From NCBI GenBank assembly GCA_000499405.2, contig HG738138.1, positions 12,773,208-12,837,207 of the forward strand: a stretch of 64,000 nucleotides of DNA, written 5' to 3'. Shown here in pieces: positions 59,893 to 64,000 of the stretch (position 1 is the stretch's first letter; each line of letters starts with the position of its first letter). This stretch comes from Onchocerca volvulus (lineage: Eukaryota; Nematoda; Chromadorea; Rhabditida; Onchocercidae). Made by a program: the position numbers and the translations under genes. The notes below the pieces were generated by a model. It did no database searches, had not been told where the DNA came from, and worked only from the letters and a program-made list of their open reading frames with translations.

Positions 59893-61876
59893 ATGGCTTC
59901 ATCATTTTCGAATTCTTGGAGCAATTATTTCATTTGGATTAGCAAGATTGCTGAAGGTATCTTGAAGTTCGTTTTACAATATTAAATAAAAGTATTTTAA
60001 ATCGACAATGATCCAAGATTTCAGAAAATCAAATATTTCTTTTTTCTAAATATTTCTAGAAACGTTAGTCAGCGTCTACCAAGCTGTCGACAAGCGAACA
60101 GGAAATATGGTTACAATCAAGAACGTTCAGTTTGTGAACGGTATACCATCTACAGCGATACAAGAAATTACACTGCTTAAAGCATTGCAGCATCCAAATA
60201 TCGCTCGGTCTGTTTTTCTTTCTTGTGTAACAGCGTAATAGCTAAAAAGTTTAACTAAAGTTTAACTTGGACATCTGATTATACTGTAAATTGTCAACAG
60301 CTGCATATTGCTGAGGCATGTAGAAAACATTCATCCATTTTGTCAAAAATTAATTTTAAGTTTCGGATGAGTAATATCAGATGGATTGGTGAAAAAGTAA
60401 TTAGGAAAAATTAGAAATTCAGTGCCATAGGCTCCACGATACTCAAATGCTGCCATATCCGATACCAGCCAAAAAAAAATATTGCATTTAATTAAAAAAC
60501 CTTTTCTATAAACTTAATAGTCCAAAAAAGTCTAAAATTACAATAAAACTGTAACATGGGATTATTTTCAAAACTTATCAGACATTCAGAGTCGAAAATT
60601 TTTGACCAAGGGATTCGATGAATACTTGCGGCTTACTCACGTTGATACATCATTGTGTCTTTAATTATTCACCTAACACTAATTGAATTAAGATTAATTG
60701 CAGTCTTGAAGACGTAATAATCGGTGATAATCAATTGCATCTGATAGTCGAATTTATTGATATGAATTTGAAGACTTATATCAGCAAAATTCCTGATAAT
60801 AAATTGATGGATAGAGCTGAGGTTAACGCGGTTCTTTTTTATCGATCGTTTAATTATTTCTATAACGAAGCAAGCAGTTAAATTTTTTTGAAAGCAGGAA
60901 GAAGAGATTCATGTTGCAATTAAGGTTCATTTCAATTCGCTTATTTGAAGATTGAAACTCCAAGTCGTAAGGAATTGTCGAGCTTAATTAATTATAGCAA
61001 AAGTCGTATTTGTACCAGCTCCTCCAAGCTATCTGTTACTGTCACGAAAGAAATGTTCTGCATCGTGATTTAAAACCCGAGAATTTACTTATTGACCAGA
61101 ACGGTGTTCTTAAGCTTGCTGACTTCACCTTTGATGAAATAATTAACAAGCCACAAGTTTATTTGTCTCAGGTTGTTTTTCCGACCTATTCTTTTCACTG
61201 TTCCAAAAATCAGCAACTTAACGATTCGTTCTTACACTTAAAAATATATGTTTGGATATTTGTTACAGATTTTTCCTCTGTTTTATAAAGCTCCGGAAGC
61301 TATACTTGGTCGTACCCATTATACATCAGCAAATGATATGTGGAGCATCGGATGCATTGCTGCTGAAATTGCAACGAAACGAATACTGTTTGAGAAACTT
61401 TCGAATATTGATCAGATTTTGCACATTTTCAGGTTTGCGAAATGTTATTAATTATGTTCTTTTCTCCTTATTATTATATTTTATTGTTTCGTTTTCAGCG
61501 TGCTGTCATCTCCAAATGAGGAAACATGGCATATACTTACAGATCTACCAAATTATTTGCCTAATTTTCCTACCTGGACGAATAACCGTCTTTCTGAACT
61601 TCTTTCTGGCTTTATGGATATTAGTGGCATCAATATCGTGCAGGTTGAGAATCTTTCGTCAAATGAGACTGCTTTTGGTTTTATATTCTGTCAGTGTTAT
61701 TTCTAGGACACTTTATTTTTGTGCGTTCTTTGCAGAAAATGCTAATTTACGACCCAGCGCAACGAATCTCTGCGAAAGAGCTTTTGCAAGATCCATACTT
61801 CGCCGATGTCGATCAAACGATGCTTCCAGCTAGCGACTATGATGAAATTTTAGTGTTACCATCAAATCAAGATTAA
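59893..61876 (+). CDS. CDK1-like protein kinase homologue, predicted catalytically impaired
   Basis: Seven exons (59893-59956, 60060-60207, 60704-60821, 60998-61171, 61269-61432, 61499-61643, 61736-61876) join in phase to 317 residues with a complete CDK fold. Conserved: the beta-3 lysine (VTIKN, about K42), the PSTAIRE helix as GIPSTAIQE (E57), HPNIARLEDV, the catalytic loop [11 protein letters not shown] (D134, N139), [27 protein letters not shown] and [12 protein letters not shown]. Changed: the glycine loop GEGTYGVV is AEETLVSV, DFG is DFT (152-154), and the activation-loop threonine region VYTHE is VYLSQ. It is a divergent paralogue of CDK1, closest by its PSTAIRE-like helix and C-lobe. 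It is probably a pseudokinase or a kinase with altered Mg/ATP handling that may still bind a cyclin. Confidence 0.9.
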
Positions 61877-62817
61877 TCGTTTTTCATTTCACTTTCTCAT
61901 CTGTTAAAATATTCTGTTTTGTTTTTTTTTTTTTAAATCCCGTAATTGTTTTGTACTGTGGATTTGCTGTGTTGAAATTTTTTTTCCAATCCAAAATTTT
62001 ATCACTTACTTTGTATCTCTGAAACATGGTGTATACATTGCCGTAAAAAAAAAACTTGAATTCGTCAAAATGAATCTTTCTTTGTTGTTTCGGATACATT
62101 TGTTTGCTTTTGGATATATATTTTGTTGTTGTATTACGGAATAAGAATTGTCGTAATGAATGAAATGGTTTGATTTTTTTTCCTTTTTTTTTTTTTTTTT
62201 CAACAATATCACTTATTGTTGCTGAGTGTTCGTTTATACCTGAATATTAGTAGACAGATGTATTTTAGTTCGTTTCCATATAGCATAACCAAAGGAAATT
62301 GCTAGCGTATAGATTATTCGAAATGTTTTTTTTTTGAAACGAAGATTGAGAAATGAACCAACTTTGAGAAATGACATGAAAATGCAGATTTTCGTACTAA
62401 GCATAAATAATGTTGAAAATATTGATGAGAAGGAGAACGTATTACTTGTAACTATCAGCTGAAGAAAAAAAAAGGATAAGAAGATGATCATTATTGTGGA
62501 AAAGAATTGTGTAAATCTGTCAGTCATCTTTGGATGGTAAAATGCGATTTTGGTTAAGTCAAAAAAATTTCATTCTGAAATTGTGTAGGAATTATTTATA
62601 CGAAAATTAGTAATTCAATTGAAATGGATTGAAACTGTGCTAAATAACAAAGCTAATCTAAGGGGCAGTAAGGTGAAGGAAATAGCAATAAATCTTACAA
62701 ACTTTTCCTTTTAATGCTGAATGATGACGGATTGTGACGAAGAAAGATTAAGCAAGTAAGATTTAACATTGAATTGTTCTGGGATTTCTGGATTAATGCA
62801 AAGAATTAAGTATTGAT
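61877..62817. other. Convergent 3' spacer, CDK-like / secreted protein
   Basis: 3' UTRs of two convergent genes; poly-T/A runs near 61922, 62045 and 62185. No additional gene supported. Confidence 0.5.
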
Positions 62818-63597
62818 TTAGTGGGTGGTTTTTTGGTATATAAATCGCCGATTCAGGAATAACTTGATTGGCTCCGTGCTATTCATATCCGTCAAGTCAT
62901 TATTATCTTTCGCCTCCTGACTCTGATATTGAGTGAAAGATTTTGATGATAATAGTGGTGGCAGTATTTTAATTAGATGAGGCATTTCGTTCATTTTATT
63001 TACTATGTCATCTGCTTGATTTTGAAATTGCTGTTGGGACCCAGTTAACTGCACCGAATTTTCAAGACGATGAGGGAAATTTGCTTGGTTGACTGAAATA
63101 GGGCTATTCTGTAGGACCTTCGACTTGTCCGATGAAACTAAGCCAATATATGGTAAAAATTTCAAATTAGGTATATTCGCTGGATTTTTTGAAATCGGAG
63201 TTAAGAGTGAATAAGCCACATTATTAGCCATTGCTTCAGAATATAGCGGAATATATGGTGATTGTGATTGTACAGTAGGTTGAAATACGTGTAGTGGATG
63301 TGATTTTGACGCTACCGGTGCTGTGCTAACAGTTGGTGGAGGAAATGTTTGTAGTGATGATAGTGGTGGTATTGTCCAAGTCATTGGATCCAACAAAATT
63401 TTGTTTTGCTTTTCAAGGAATTCTTTTGCACGTTTCATTATCTCCATTGGATCTTTCAAATTCTCTTCATCTTTCGAATTTTCACCACACAACGCCGAAT
63501 AGCCAGAATGACTACCAGACATGAAACAGTTATTATCTTGCGCTTCACAAATGATTTTGCTTGATAATAGGATTACCAGAATAATGCTACTCGTCAT
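62818..63597 (-). CDS. Predicted secreted Pro/Ser/Gln-rich protein, unknown family
   Basis: Uninterrupted 259-codon frame, by far the longest in the window, starting 16 bases after a poly-T acceptor (CAG at 63613-63615), which suggests spliced-leader addition. The N-terminus MTSSIILVILLSSKIICEAQ is a clear signal peptide. Two cysteines follow (NNCFMSG and SALCGEN). An acidic/helical stretch comes next (DPMEIMKRAKEFLEKQNKIL). A long low-complexity Pro/Ser/Thr/Gln region follows without further cysteines, ending near LFLNRRFIYQ. No transmembrane segment after the signal. It looks like an extracellular or cuticle/excretory-type protein of a rapidly evolving nematode family. I do not recognise it, and function is not inferred. 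Confidence 0.8.
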   Translation of the reverse strand: MTSSIILVILLSSKIICEAQDNNCFMSGSHSGYSALCGENSKDEENLKDPMEIMKRAKEFLEKQNKILLDPMTWTIPPLSSLQTFPPPTVSTAPVASKSHPLHVFQPTVQSQSPYIPLYSEAMANNVAYSLLTPISKNPANIPNLKFLPYIGLVSSDKSKVLQNSPISVNQANFPHRLENSVQLTGSQQQFQNQADDIVNKMNEMPHLIKILPPLLSSKSFTQYQSQEAKDNNDLTDMNSTEPIKLFLNRRFIYQKTTH

Positions 63598-63615
63598 AAT
63601 TTTTTAAATATCCTG

Positions 63616-64000
63616 AAAAAAAAAAGCCTTTTAGAATCAACTTTTTTCTCTTTTAATACAAAATCTGAAGCTATGCAAAATACGACATGTTTCAGTGAAA
63701 AGATAAGTTTGAATTAGATATGTCACTATTATGCCAGAAATAAACATCCTGCAAATGTTGACAAAGTCCTTACATTTTCGAAGCAATGCTTTGGCGCATA
63801 CGTACATCTCTATCAAGTGATTCGGTATAAGCTAACCTTAATATCTATGAAATGTACCGAAAAATCAGAAAACCATGCAGACATTCATTGTATTGCATCT
63901 TTCATGAACATATTAAAATGATATATCAGGTTAGACTGTTTCGTTGGTAAATCAATAGATTTTGGAAATGTGTAATTTCAGAAAAGAGGAACCACCTAAT
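63616..64000. other. 5' flank of the secreted-protein gene
   Basis: Should hold the promoter of the minus-strand secreted protein. I see no exon or distinctive element. Confidence 0.4.

Noticed and set aside
1..64000. CRISPR arrays, bacterial operons, ribosome binding sites, rho-independent terminators
   Set aside because: The window is eukaryotic nuclear DNA with spliced genes; no regular repeat-spacer array is present.

Overview
This is a window of nuclear DNA from a nematode, most likely a clade III (spirurid or filarial-like) worm. The base composition is strongly A+T rich with many homopolymer runs. Genes are compact with mostly small introns. Initiator exons usually follow a T-rich AG, which is typical of genes that can be spliced-leader trans-spliced. 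One gene is closest to the nematode small heat-shock protein HSP-25. The species cannot be named from sequence alone. All gene models here were built by hand from splice sites, reading phase and remembered protein families. No search was run.

Layout. 1-9.5 kb is mostly non-coding. It holds a terminal exon of an upstream gene (333-455), one possible minus-strand exon (3877-4069), CA/TG microsatellites and a small tandem duplication. 9.5-15.05 kb carries hsp-25 on +. Its 4.4-kb first intron contains a decayed Helitron, a purine-rich minisatellite and an 81-nt hairpin. 15.8-25 kb is a run of three minus-strand genes: MRPL41, a PAF-acetylhydrolase Ib alpha homologue and a KCTD2/5/17-type BTB protein. 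After a divergent intergenic region, 26.9-44.1 kb is a plus-strand series: RBM22, MRPS18C, a TARBP1/Trm3-type tRNA 2'-O-methyltransferase and a PDIA5-type protein with four thioredoxin domains. 44.1-47.4 kb is A/T-rich spacer containing an organelle-type large-subunit rRNA fragment between two diverged direct repeats. 47.4-56.1 kb is a 20-exon minus-strand KDM3-type JmjC histone demethylase. 56.1-59.9 kb is mostly spacer, with two unidentified plus-strand exons near 58 kb. 59.9-61.9 kb is a divergent CDK1-like kinase on +. 62.8-63.6 kb is a single-exon secreted protein on -.

The genes are ordinary housekeeping and regulatory functions: splicing, mitochondrial ribosome, ER folding, chromatin, cell-cycle-like kinase. 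They do not form one pathway, and no multi-gene novel system is visible. The most interesting signals are proteins whose catalytic residues have changed while the fold is kept. These are the CDK-like protein (DFG to DFT, no glycine loop, no T-loop threonine) and the PAFAH alpha protein (nucleophile Ser to Asp). Two broken or unusual gene structures also stand out: a frameshift plus stop inside SpoU motif 2 of the TARBP1 gene, and a CG instead of AG acceptor in front of a thioredoxin active site. The organelle rRNA insertion, the Helitron fossil and the hairpin complete the list.
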